DNA of 64,000 bases from Palsa-504 sp963839095 (GTDB taxonomy: Bacteria > Actinomycetota > Actinomycetes > Streptosporangiales > Streptosporangiaceae): assembly GCA_963839095.1 (NCBI GenBank), contig CAWIUF010000029.1, forward strand, positions 62,001 to 126,000, given 5' to 3'. The translations under genes and the position numbers were made by a program. The notes beneath the pieces were generated by a model that was given only the letters and a program-made list of their open reading frames with translations, ran no database searches and was not told where the DNA came from. Numbering within the stretch: the first letter of the stretch is position 1; the number at the start of each line of letters is the position of its first letter. This document shows, piece by piece, positions 10,054 to 17,613 of this stretch.

Positions 10054-11348
10054 GAGTCACTCCAGACGGTTGAAGCCGCGGGATCGAAGGGACAGCCGCC
10101 CTCCTTGTGGTGCTGGATGAACTCGTCCCTGAAGTAGCGGACGGCGGAGGTGATCGGAGGCGTCGCGCTGTCGCCGAGCGCGCAGAACGCGCGGCCGGTG
10201 ATGTTGTCGCAGATGTCGAGGAGCTTGGCGACGTCGTCCTCGGTGCCCTGGCCGTGCTCCAGCCGGTCCAGGATGCGCACCAGCCAGAACGTGCCCTCGC
10301 GGCACGGGGTGCACTTGCCGCACGACTCGTGCTGGTAGAACTCGGTCCAGCGCAGGATCGCGCCGACCACGCAGGTGGTCTCGTCGAAGATCTGCAGCGA
10401 CCTGGTGCCGAGCCCGGACCCCGCCGCCTGGACCGACTCGAAGTCCAGCGGCATGTCCAGGTGCTGGTCGGTGAGGATCCCGGCGGACGAACCGCCGGCG
10501 GTCCAGAACTTCAGCCGGTGCCCGCCCCGCATCCCGCCGGACAGCTCGAGCAGCTGGCTGAGCGTGATGCCGAGCGGCGCCTCGTACGTCCCCGGCGTCG
10601 TCACGTGGCCGGAGAGGTTGAAGATCCCGAAGCCCTTGGACTTCTCCGAGCCGAGCCCGGCGAACCAGTCGGCGCCGTTGAGCACGATCGAGGGGACGGT
10701 GGCGATCGACTCCACGTTGTTCACGTTCGTCGGGAGGGCGTAGACGCCGGCCACGGCCGGGAACGGCGGCTTGTTCCGCGGCAGCCCGCGCTTGCCCTCG
10801 AGCGAGTCGAGCAGCGCGGTTTCCTCGCCGCAGATGTAAGCCCCGGCCCCGGCATGGATGATGACCTCGACGTCGAACCCGGAGCCGAGGACGTTCTGGC
10901 CGAGGAAGCCGGCCGCGCGCGCCTCGGCCACCGCGTTGCGCAGCCGCCGGATCACGTGCAGGACCTCGCCCCGGACGTAGATGAACGCGTGCCCGGCCCC
11001 GATCGCGTACGCGGCGATGGCCGCGCCCTCGACGAGCACGTGCGGGTTGGCCATCATCAGCGGGATGTCCTTGCAGGCGCCCGGTTCCGACTCGTCCGCG
11101 TTGACCACCAGGAAGTGCGGCTTGTCGTCGTCCTTCGGCAGGAAGCCCCACTTGACCCCGGTCGCGAAGCCCGCCCCGCCGCGGCCGCGCAGCCCGGCTT
11201 CCTTCACCACCGCGATGACCTCGTCGCGCGACATGCCGAGCGCCTTGGGCAGCGACTGCCAGCCGCCCGCCCGCCGGTATCCGTCGATGGTGAACAGGTC
11301 GGGCTGGTCCCAGTGCGCGGTCAGCACCGGGGTCAGGGTGTCGGTCAC
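10050..11348 (-). CDS. nuoF: NADH-quinone oxidoreductase subunit F (NADH/FMN site)
   Basis: This 432-aa subunit binds NADH, FMN and the N3 [4Fe-4S] cluster. The nucleotide-binding segment GLRGRGGAGFATGVKWGF lies near residue 53. The cluster ligands are ESCGKCTPCREG plus a later Cys in GRAFCALGD. The frame is intact and the length is typical. The start is ATG/GTG at 11348, overlapping the nuoE stop, and the stop overlaps the nuoG ATG. Confidence 0.98.
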   Translation of the reverse strand: MTDTLTPVLTAHWDQPDLFTIDGYRRAGGWQSLPKALGMSRDEVIAVVKEAGLRGRGGAGFATGVKWGFLPKDDDKPHFLVVNADESEPGACKDIPLMMANPHVLVEGAAIAAYAIGAGHAFIYVRGEVLHVIRRLRNAVAEARAAGFLGQNVLGSGFDVEVIIHAGAGAYICGEETALLDSLEGKRGLPRNKPPFPAVAGVYALPTNVNNVESIATVPSIVLNGADWFAGLGSEKSKGFGIFNLSGHVTTPGTYEAPLGITLSQLLELSGGMRGGHRLKFWTAGGSSAGILTDQHLDMPLDFESVQAAGSGLGTRSLQIFDETTCVVGAILRWTEFYQHESCGKCTPCREGTFWLVRILDRLEHGQGTEDDVAKLLDICDNITGRAFCALGDSATPPITSAVRYFRDEFIQHHKEGGCPFDPAASTVWSDS

Positions 11349-12062
11349 CGCGGCTCCTTGCCTGTCTGGCCGCCGGCGGCGGCGGGCGCTTGCTCGCCTG
11401 CTGGCCCTGGCTCCGGCGCGGTCCAGCCGTGCTCCTGGGCGACCTTCAGGCCGACCAGGTCGGCCGGGCCCGCCGTCGGGCCGTCGGTGGCCTGGTCGTC
11501 GTTGAAGCCGGCCAGGATCCGGGCCGCCTCGCGCCAGCTGACCAGCCGGTCCGGGCCCCGGGTGGGGCGGACCGGGTTCCCGGCGCGCAGGTCGTCGACG
11601 AGCTGCTTAGCCGAGGCGGGGGTCATGTTGTCGAAGAATTCCCAGTTCACCATCATCACCGGGGCGTACGTGCAGGCGGCGTTGCATTCCAGGTGCTCGA
11701 GGCTGACCTGGCTGTCCGGCGTGACCTCGTCGTCGCCCACGCCGAGGTGCTCGTGGAGTTCGTCGAGGATCTGGTAGCCGCCCAGGACCCCGCACACCGT
11801 GTTGGTGCACACGCCCACGTGGTACTTACCGACCGGGCGGCGCTTGTACATGGTGTAGAAGCTGGTCACCCCGGTGACGTCAGCCTCGCTCAAGCCCGAG
11901 CTTGGCGGCGCAGAACGCGATGCCGTCGGCCGAGACGTACCCCTCCTCCGACTGGACCAGGTGGAGCAGCGGCAGCAGCGCCGACCGCGACCGCGGGTAC
12001 TGGCTGATGATCTGGTCGGCGTCGGCATCGAGGCGCGCGAGCACTTCTACGCTGAACGGCAT
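11345..12062 (-). CDS. nuoE: NADH-quinone oxidoreductase subunit E, one frameshift
   Basis: This thioredoxin-fold [2Fe-2S] subunit partners NuoF. It starts at ATG 12062 (MPFSVEVLARLDADADQIIS), sharing one base with the nuoD TAA. That frame runs to the KLGL codons near 11890, where it breaks. It resumes in another frame as SEADVTGVTSFYTMYKRRP. Cluster cysteines are CTNTVC and LECNAAC. The C-terminus has an Ala/Pro/Gly tail. Joined length is ~239 aa. The two halves fit the family without loss, so a single-base indel is inferred. Confidence 0.92.
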
Positions 12063-13441
12063 TACCTGTCCACGCCCCCCATCACGGGATCGATGCTCGC
12101 GATCGCCGGGATCACGTCCGCGACCTGGCCGCCCTCGCACAGCGCGGCGACCGACTGCAGGTTGGTGAACGACGGATCACGGAAGTGCACCCGGTACGGC
12201 CGGGTGCCGCCGTCGCTGACCACGTGCGCGCCGAGCTCGCCGCGGGCCGACTCGACCGCCTGGTACGCCTGCCCGGCCGGGACCCGGAACCCCTCGGTGA
12301 TCAGCTTGAAGTGGTGGATGAGCGCTTCCATGGACTGGCCCATGATGTGCGCGATGTGCTCGGGCGCGGGACCGAGGCCGTCCGGACCGAGCGACAGCCG
12401 GGCCGGCCAGCCGATCTTGGCGTCCTTGATCATCACCGGGTCGTCGGCCGTCTGGGCGCGGTCGGCCAGCCGGTCGACGCACTGCCGGACGATCCGCAGC
12501 GACTGGTCGATCTCGTCCATCCGGATGATGTACCGGCCGTAGGCGTCGCAGCTGTCGGTGACCGGCACGTCGAAGTCGTAGGTCTCGTAACCGCAGTACG
12601 GCTGGGACTTGCGCAGGTCCCAGGGCAGCCCGGTCGACCGCAGCATGGGGCCGGTCACGCCCAGCGCCATGCAGCCCGCCAGGTCCAGGTAGGCCACGCC
12701 CTTGGTCCGCCCGACGAACACCGGGTTCGCGTCGATCAGCGCGCGCAGGTCGTGCACGAGCCTCTGGCTGCCGTCCAGGAACCCGCGGATGGCCTCCAGC
12801 GCGCCCGGCGGCAGGTCCTGGGCCAGGCCGCCCGGCCGGATGTAGGCGTGGTTCATGCGCAGGCCGGTGATCAGCTCGTACAGGTCGAGGATGCGCTCCC
12901 GCATGCGCAGGCCCTGCAGGAAGATGGTGGTCGCGCCGAGCTCCATGCCCATCGGGCCGATGCCCTGCAGGTGCGAGGAGACCCGGTTGAACTCCATCAG
13001 CATCACGCGGATGATCTGGGCCCGCTCGGGGATCTTGTCCTCGATGCCGAGCAGCCGTTCCACCGCGAGGCAGTACGCGGCCTCGTTGAAGAACGGCATG
13101 AGGTAGTCCATCCGGGTGCAGAACGTGACGCCCTGCGTCCAGGTGCGGTACTCCATGTTCTTCTCGATGCCGGTGTGCAGGTAGCCGATCGAGGCGCGGA
13201 CCTCTTCGACGGTCTCGCCCTCGATGGTGAGGATCAGCCGGAGCACGCCGTGGGTGGACGGGTGCTGCGGGCCCATGTTGAGGACCATCCGCTCGCCGCT
13301 CTGGAAGTCCCTGGCCTCGTTGGCGGCGGCCACCATCTCGTCCCAGTCCTCGCCCGAGACGGTGTAGACACGGCCCTCGGCTGCGTCTCCGTCGGCGTCG
13401 CTCGCGCCGGCCTGCGCGTGCGGCGTCTGCGCTTGCGTCAT
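12062..13441 (-). CDS. nuoD: NADH-quinone oxidoreductase subunit D
   Basis: This 459-aa 49-kDa-type subunit is related to the large subunit of NiFe hydrogenases and lines the quinone pocket. The signature NMGPQHPSTHGVLRL begins near residue 55, and the conserved GYLHTGIEKNMEYRTW and CGYETYDFDVPV follow. The ~25-residue Ala/Asp-rich N-terminal extension is common in actinobacteria. The ATG overlaps the nuoC stop and the TAA overlaps the nuoE ATG. Confidence 0.98.
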   Translation of the reverse strand: MTQAQTPHAQAGASDADGDAAEGRVYTVSGEDWDEMVAAANEARDFQSGERMVLNMGPQHPSTHGVLRLILTIEGETVEEVRASIGYLHTGIEKNMEYRTWTQGVTFCTRMDYLMPFFNEAAYCLAVERLLGIEDKIPERAQIIRVMLMEFNRVSSHLQGIGPMGMELGATTIFLQGLRMRERILDLYELITGLRMNHAYIRPGGLAQDLPPGALEAIRGFLDGSQRLVHDLRALIDANPVFVGRTKGVAYLDLAGCMALGVTGPMLRSTGLPWDLRKSQPYCGYETYDFDVPVTDSCDAYGRYIIRMDEIDQSLRIVRQCVDRLADRAQTADDPVMIKDAKIGWPARLSLGPDGLGPAPEHIAHIMGQSMEALIHHFKLITEGFRVPAGQAYQAVESARGELGAHVVSDGGTRPYRVHFRDPSFTNLQSVAALCEGGQVADVIPAIASIDPVMGGVDR

Positions 13442-14412
13442 GAGTAGTGCCTCCGCTCGTCCGGAGCCGGGATCTTCGCGCCGCGGTACTCGACCGGGAT
13501 GCCGCCGAGCGGGTAGTCCTTGCGCTGCGGGTGGCCCTTCCAGTCATCTGGCATCTGGATCCGGGTCAGCGCCGGATGGCCGTCGAAGATGATCCCGAAG
13601 AAATCCCAGGTCTCCCGCTCGTGCCAGTTGCAGGTCGGGTAGACGCCGACCAGCGAGGGGATGTGCGGGTCGGCGTCCGGCGCGGTCACCTCGAGCCGGA
13701 CCCGCCGGTTGTGCGTGATCGACAGCAGGTGGTACACCGCGTGCAGCTCGCGCCCGGTGTCCTCCAGGTAGTGCACGCCGGATACCCCGCTGCACAGCTC
13801 GAAGCGCAGCGCCGGGTCGTCGCGGAACTTCGCGGCCACCTCGGGCAGCCGCTCACGGCGCACGTAGAAGGTCAGCTCGCCCCGGTCGGCGACCACCCGC
13901 TCGATCGCGTCGGAGAAGCCGGCCCCAGGCCGCCCTCGAGCACGTCGGCGATCTCGTCGAAGTAGGAGCCGTACGGGCGCGGGCTGGCCAGGACGGGCGC
14001 CCGGTGCACCCGGAGGCCGCCGTAGCCCGAGGTGTCCGGGGTGCCCTGGACGCCGAACAGTCCCATCCGGACGACCGGCTCGGCCAGCCGCTCCTCGCCC
14101 AGCCGGGCCGGCAGGCTGGCCTGCTCCTCCTCGGCGGACGCGTCGGGAGCAGGCGGGACGGCCGGAGTGGCCGGGGTCGGCGGTACCGGCCCCTGCGCCG
14201 CTTGCGCTCCGTGAGTCTGCTCGGAGCTCGCCCGGTCAGAGCCGCTCCGAGCTGGACGACTCAGAGCTGGCCGACTCAGAACTGGCCGACTGAGGATTAG
14301 ACGACTGAGGACTGGGCGACTGGGGATGGGGCGACTCGGGACTGGCCGACTGGGAGTGGGCCAGCTCGGACTGCTCCGAGCCGGCCTTACCGGTCTCGTC
14401 GGGCCCGCTCAC
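13438..14412 (-). CDS. nuoC: NADH-quinone oxidoreductase subunit C with a repeat-bearing N-terminal extension; two frameshifts
   Basis: The C-terminal ~150 codons (13438-13896) are typical NuoC: WHERETWDFFGIIFDGHP and DWKGHPQRKDYPLGG. A second frame gives the upstream part, from QGPVPPTPATPAVPPAP through MGLFGVQGTPDTSGYGGLRV, joining at about 13920. Further upstream a GTG at 14412 overlaps the nuoB stop as GTGA. It opens a Ser/Gln/Pro-rich segment built on seven 15-bp repeats (14258-14362). This frame meets a TGA near 14245; a one-base shift there rejoins the Pro-rich part. The full gene would encode ~324 aa, with ~110 disordered residues before the NuoC domain. The extension is inferred from overlap with nuoB and from frame continuity. 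Confidence 0.85.
14258..14362 (-). repeat. 15-bp tandem repeat (7 copies) inside nuoC
   Basis: Seven consecutive degenerate 15-bp units start at 14258, 14273, 14288, 14303, 14318, 14333 and 14348. On the plus strand each begins GACT. On the coding (minus) strand each unit encodes one pentapeptide of the pattern [P/S]-[Q/E]-S-[A/P/S]-[S/N/H]. The flanking 15 bases on each side are weaker copies. The period is a multiple of three, so copy number can vary without breaking the frame. Confidence 0.9.
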
Positions 14413-14969
14413 AGCTCGGATCCCTCGGGGGACAGGATGTGCAGCGGGGTCAGGCCGAGCCGCGCGTTCTCCAGCTCGGTGATCTCCCGGTCACGGTTCT
14501 TGCCCAGCTTCATGTTCATGATCTTGTCGTGCAGCTTGATGATCGAGTCGAGCAGCATCTCCGGCCGCGGCGGGCAGCCCGGCAGGTAGATGTCCACCGG
14601 CACGATGTGGTCGACGCCCTGCACGATGGCGTAGTTGTTGAACATGCCGCCGCTGGAGGCGCAGACGCCCATCGAGATGACCCACTTAGGGTCGGACATC
14701 TGGTCGTAGATCTGCCGGAGCACCGGTGCCATCTTCTGGCTGACCCGGCCGGCCACGATCATCAGGTCGGCCTGGCGCGGGGTGTTGGACGCCCGTTCCA
14801 TGCCGAACCGGGCCAGGTCGTGCTTGGGGCCGCCGGTCATCATCAGCTCCATGGCGCAGCAGGCCAGGCCGAAGGTGGCCGGCCAGACCGAGCGGGCGCG
14901 GGCCCAGCCCGCCGCCTTTTCCACCGAGGTGAGCAGCAGGCCGCTTGGCAGCTTTTCTTCAATACCCAT
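14409..14969 (-). CDS. nuoB: NADH-quinone oxidoreductase subunit B (N2 cluster)
   Basis: This 186-aa subunit holds the terminal [4Fe-4S] cluster N2 that reduces menaquinone. Cluster ligands are visible: the tandem Cys in LACCAMELMMTGG, the Cys in GVCASSGGMFNN and the Cys in YLPGCPPRPE. The ATG at 14969 (MGIEEKLPSGLLL) is chosen two bases after the nuoA stop. The frame is open further upstream, but that portion is a shadow of nuoA. Confidence 0.97.
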   Translation of the reverse strand: MGIEEKLPSGLLLTSVEKAAGWARARSVWPATFGLACCAMELMMTGGPKHDLARFGMERASNTPRQADLMIVAGRVSQKMAPVLRQIYDQMSDPKWVISMGVCASSGGMFNNYAIVQGVDHIVPVDIYLPGCPPRPEMLLDSIIKLHDKIMNMKLGKNRDREITELENARLGLTPLHILSPEGSEL

Positions 14970-14971
14970 GG

Positions 14972-15331
14972 CTAATCCCACTCCAGCCCGCCGCGCCGCC
15001 AGACGTAGGCGTACGCGATGAGCACCGTGATGACGAAGGTCACCATCTCGACCAGGCCGAAGGCGCCGAGCTTGTTGAAGGCGACGGCCCACGGATACAG
15101 GAACACGATCTCGATGTCGAACACGATGAACAACATCGCGGTCAGGTAGTACTTCACCGGGATCCGGCCGCCGCCCGGGGGCGTCGGCGTCGGCTCGATG
15201 CCGCACTCGTAGGCCTCGAGCTTGGCCCGGTTCCACCGCTTAGGCCCCGAGATGGCGCCGAAGGTCACCGAGAAGGCGGCGAAGCCGGCCGCGAGCAGGG
15301 CCAGCACGAAGATCGGAACGTACAGTCTCAA
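14972..15331 (-). CDS. nuoA: NADH-quinone oxidoreductase subunit A
   Basis: This three-helix membrane subunit is the first gene of the nuo block. The preferred start is TTG at 15331, eight bases after a strong GGAGGGAGG (15340-15348), giving 119 aa, the usual length. A longer TTG start at 15364 would add 11 residues upstream of the Shine-Dalgarno and is less likely. The conserved YECGIEP motif and the acidic helix MLFIVFDIEIVFLYPWAV are present. The gene follows menJ after 65 bases on the same strand. Confidence 0.95.
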   Translation of the reverse strand: MRLYVPIFVLALLAAGFAAFSVTFGAISGPKRWNRAKLEAYECGIEPTPTPPGGGRIPVKYYLTAMLFIVFDIEIVFLYPWAVAFNKLGAFGLVEMVTFVITVLIAYAYVWRRGGLEWD

Positions 15332-15339
15332 CGGGGTTT

Positions 15340-15348
15340 CCTCCCTCC
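15340..15348 (-). promoter_or_regulatory. Shine-Dalgarno that fixes the nuoA TTG start
   Basis: GGAGGGAGG on the minus strand, eight bases before TTG 15331. It lies inside the coding region if the upstream TTG at 15364 were used, so it supports the shorter NuoA. Confidence 0.75.
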
Positions 15349-15396
15349 ACAGGCCGGATGCCAACCCCTCATCTTAGGGACTAGCTGCATGGCTAC

Positions 15397-16722
15397 TCAC
15401 TCAGGGTTAGGTGCGAGTCGGGATAGGCCGTTGACCAGGCGATCTGTTGCGTCCCCGCCCGGATCGGTCAGGTTGGCCAGGAGCTTGAGGGCGAACCTCA
15501 TCAGGGCGGGCCTCGACATGCCGTGCTTGGTGGCGAAGCGCATGAAATTGGGCTTGCCGATCAGCTTCACGAAGACGCGGCCGAGCGTGTAGTAGCCACC
15601 GTACTCCTGGCTCAGCGCGTGCGGATAACTGGCCAGGACCCGCTCGGTCTCGGCCCCCCGGCCCCGGGCCAGCGCCTGCACGACCGTCCGGGCCAGGATC
15701 TGGCCGGACTCCATCGCGTAGGCGATCCCCTCGCCGTTGAACGGGTTCACCATGCCGCCGGCGTCGCCGACCAGCAGCAGCCCCTGGTGGTACTGCGGGG
15801 TCCGGTTGAAGCCCATCGGCAGCGCCGCGCCGCGGATCGGCGCGGTGCGGTTCTCCTCGGTGAAGCCCCACTCGGCCGGCATCCCCTTCAGCCACTTGCG
15901 CAGCAGGGCGTGGTAGTCGGTGTGGCCGAACGCGGCGCTGGTGTTCAGCAGTCCCAGGCCGACGTTGGACGTCCCGTCGCCCATGCCGAAGATCCAGCCG
16001 TACCCCGGCAGCAGCCGGTCGCCGTCCCACAGGTCGAGCCAGGATTCCAGGTAGTCGTCGTTGTGCCGCGGGGACGTGTAGTAGGTCCTGACCGCGACCC
16101 CGAGCGGCCGGTCGTCCCGCTTGCGCAGGCCCATCGACACCGACAGGCGCGAGGAGTTCCCGTCCGCCGCCACCACCACGCGCGCGGCGTAGCGGCGCTC
16201 TTCCCCGCCGTCGGGGCGGGCGATCACGCCGCGGATCCGCCCGCTGCGCTCGTGCCGCACCGGGCCGGTCACGGTGACCCCCTCGATCAGCCGCGCGCCG
16301 GCCTGCTCCGCCCGGCGGGCCAGGGCCTCGTCCAGGTCGTGCCGGGTGCGGACCAGCCCGAAGCCGGGGTAGCTCGACAGCTCGGGCCAGGGCATCTCCA
16401 GCCGCTGGCCCGCGCCGATGACGCGCAGGCCCTTGTTGCGCACCCAGCCGTCCTGCTCGGTGACGCTGATGCCCATGCCGACCAGGGACTTGACCGCGCG
16501 CGGGGTCAGCCCGTCGCCGCAGACCTTCTCCCGCGGGAATCTGGATTTCTCGAGCAGCAGCACGTCGAGCCCGGACTGGGCCAGGTAGAAGGCGGTGGTG
16601 GCGCCGGCCGGCCCGGCACCTACCACGATGACGTCGGCCTCGTCGGCGGGTGGCTGCTTCGGAGTGAGGGGAGCGTGCTCGGTCACTTGATCAGATCCTG
16701 GTGTTCTTGTGAACCGCTTCAC
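15397..16722 (-). CDS. menJ: FAD-dependent geranylgeranyl reductase family protein, probable menaquinone reductase
   Basis: This flavoprotein probably saturates one isoprene unit of the menaquinone tail, as M. tuberculosis MenJ (Rv0561c) does. The N-terminal Rossmann motif is VIVVGAGPAGATTAFYLAQS (near residue 31). The second FAD motif is GLLLVGDAGGMVNPFNGEGI. The family segment EKSRFPREKVCGDGLTPRAV is intact. The open frame gives 441 aa from GTG 16722. A second GTG at 16686 (VTEHAPLTPK) gives 429 aa and is preferred here, because the first start lies inside the Rex-type palindrome. menG is upstream and nuoA 65 bases downstream on the same strand, so co-transcription with nuo is plausible. 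The exact substrate is inferred from family and context. Confidence 0.85.
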   Translation of the reverse strand: MKRFTRTPGSDQVTEHAPLTPKQPPADEADVIVVGAGPAGATTAFYLAQSGLDVLLLEKSRFPREKVCGDGLTPRAVKSLVGMGISVTEQDGWVRNKGLRVIGAGQRLEMPWPELSSYPGFGLVRTRHDLDEALARRAEQAGARLIEGVTVTGPVRHERSGRIRGVIARPDGGEERRYAARVVVAADGNSSRLSVSMGLRKRDDRPLGVAVRTYYTSPRHNDDYLESWLDLWDGDRLLPGYGWIFGMGDGTSNVGLGLLNTSAAFGHTDYHALLRKWLKGMPAEWGFTEENRTAPIRGAALPMGFNRTPQYHQGLLLVGDAGGMVNPFNGEGIAYAMESGQILARTVVQALARGRGAETERVLASYPHALSQEYGGYYTLGRVFVKLIGKPNFMRFATKHGMSRPALMRFALKLLANLTDPGGDATDRLVNGLSRLAPNPE

Positions 16723-16724
16723 AA
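16707..16724. promoter_or_regulatory. Rex-type operator (18-bp perfect inverted repeat)
   Basis: The sequence TTGTGAACCGCTTCACAA has 7-bp perfect arms around a 4-bp spacer. It matches the general Rex operator pattern TTGTGAAnnnnTTCACAA. Rex is the NADH/NAD+ sensing repressor known to control respiratory genes, including nuo in Streptomyces. It sits at the 5' edge of menJ, upstream of the nuo block. No rex gene is in the window, so assignment is by sequence match only. Confidence 0.75.
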
Positions 16725-16795
16725 ATTCTTTGCCATCAGTTTAGACCTAGCGGGGCACGGCTTTTATCGGGGTCAGCCGCCCGCTCTCCGCGGGG

Positions 16796-17503
16796 TCAGA
16801 CCCGCCGGGCCACGTGCACGGCCACCGCGCCCATGCTCAGGTCGCGCCACCGCACCGCCGACCACCCGGCCGCGGTGATCAGCCCGGCCAGTTCGCGCTG
16901 GGCAGGCCAGTCCACGATCGACTCGGCCAGGTACTCGTAGGCCTCCGGGTTCCGGGCCACCCGCCGGGCGATAGCGGGCAGGGCGTGGAGCAGGTAGCGC
17001 CGGTAAAGCATATCGACCGGCGCGATGGTGATCGTGCTGAACTCGCACACCACCAGCCGCCCGCCCGGCCGGGTCACCCGCCGCATCTCGGCCAGGGCGG
17101 CCACGGTGTCGGCCACGTTCCGCAGCCCGAACGAGATCGTCACCGCGTCGAACGCCTCGTCCCGGAACGGCAGCCGCAGCGCGTCCCCCGCCACCCAACC
17201 CAGCCGCCCCGGGCCGCCATCATCGTTCTTCGCGTGACCAGCCTGGAGCATCCCCAGCGAGAAGTCGCAGGCCACGGCGTCCGCGCCGGTGGCGGTGAAG
17301 GTCAGCGTAGAAGTCCCGGTCCCGGCCGCCAGGTCGAGTACCCGCTCCCCCGCCGTGGCCCGGGAAATACGGGCCACGGCCCGTCGCCACAACCTGACCT
17401 GGCCGAGGGACAGGATGTCGTTGAGCAGGTCGTAACGCGGGGCGATGCCATCGAACATCGCCGCCACGTCGCCAGGTTGCTTGTCCAGGTCAGCACGAGC
17501 CAT
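16796..17503 (-). CDS. menG: Demethylmenaquinone methyltransferase
   Basis: This 235-aa SAM-dependent methyltransferase makes menaquinone from demethylmenaquinone. Family features are FDGIAPRYDLLNDILSLGQ near residue 18, the SAM motif VLDLAAGTGTSTLTF near residue 55, and ISFGLRNV followed by PGGRLVVCEFS. The ATG at 17503 is the only reasonable start. It reads toward menJ with a 73-base gap that contains the Rex-type site, so menJ-nuo may have its own promoter. Confidence 0.94.
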   Translation of the reverse strand: MARADLDKQPGDVAAMFDGIAPRYDLLNDILSLGQVRLWRRAVARISRATAGERVLDLAAGTGTSTLTFTATGADAVACDFSLGMLQAGHAKNDDGGPGRLGWVAGDALRLPFRDEAFDAVTISFGLRNVADTVAALAEMRRVTRPGGRLVVCEFSTITIAPVDMLYRRYLLHALPAIARRVARNPEAYEYLAESIVDWPAQRELAGLITAAGWSAVRWRDLSMGAVAVHVARRV

Positions 17504-17553
17504 AGCGCCACCCTATGGGCACGACCCGACCACCTGGCCGACCCGTTCCCGGT

Positions 17554-17613
17554 AACGACATCAATGCCACATCGATGTCGCTATTGCGACATCTATGCCA
17601 CATTGATGTCGTT
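17554..17613. repeat. Dispersed palindromic element, copy 1
   Basis: Two 28-bp arms (17554-17581 and 17586-17613) surround TATT; they pair except for about 4-5 central mismatches, and the outermost 13 bases pair perfectly. The element spans the last codons and stop of the S9 peptidase gene and is upstream of menG. It shares a 17-base core (17558-17574; 16 of 17 identical) with the element at 42331-42386. It could act as a transcription terminator or processing hairpin for the peptidase mRNA. Confidence 0.8.
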
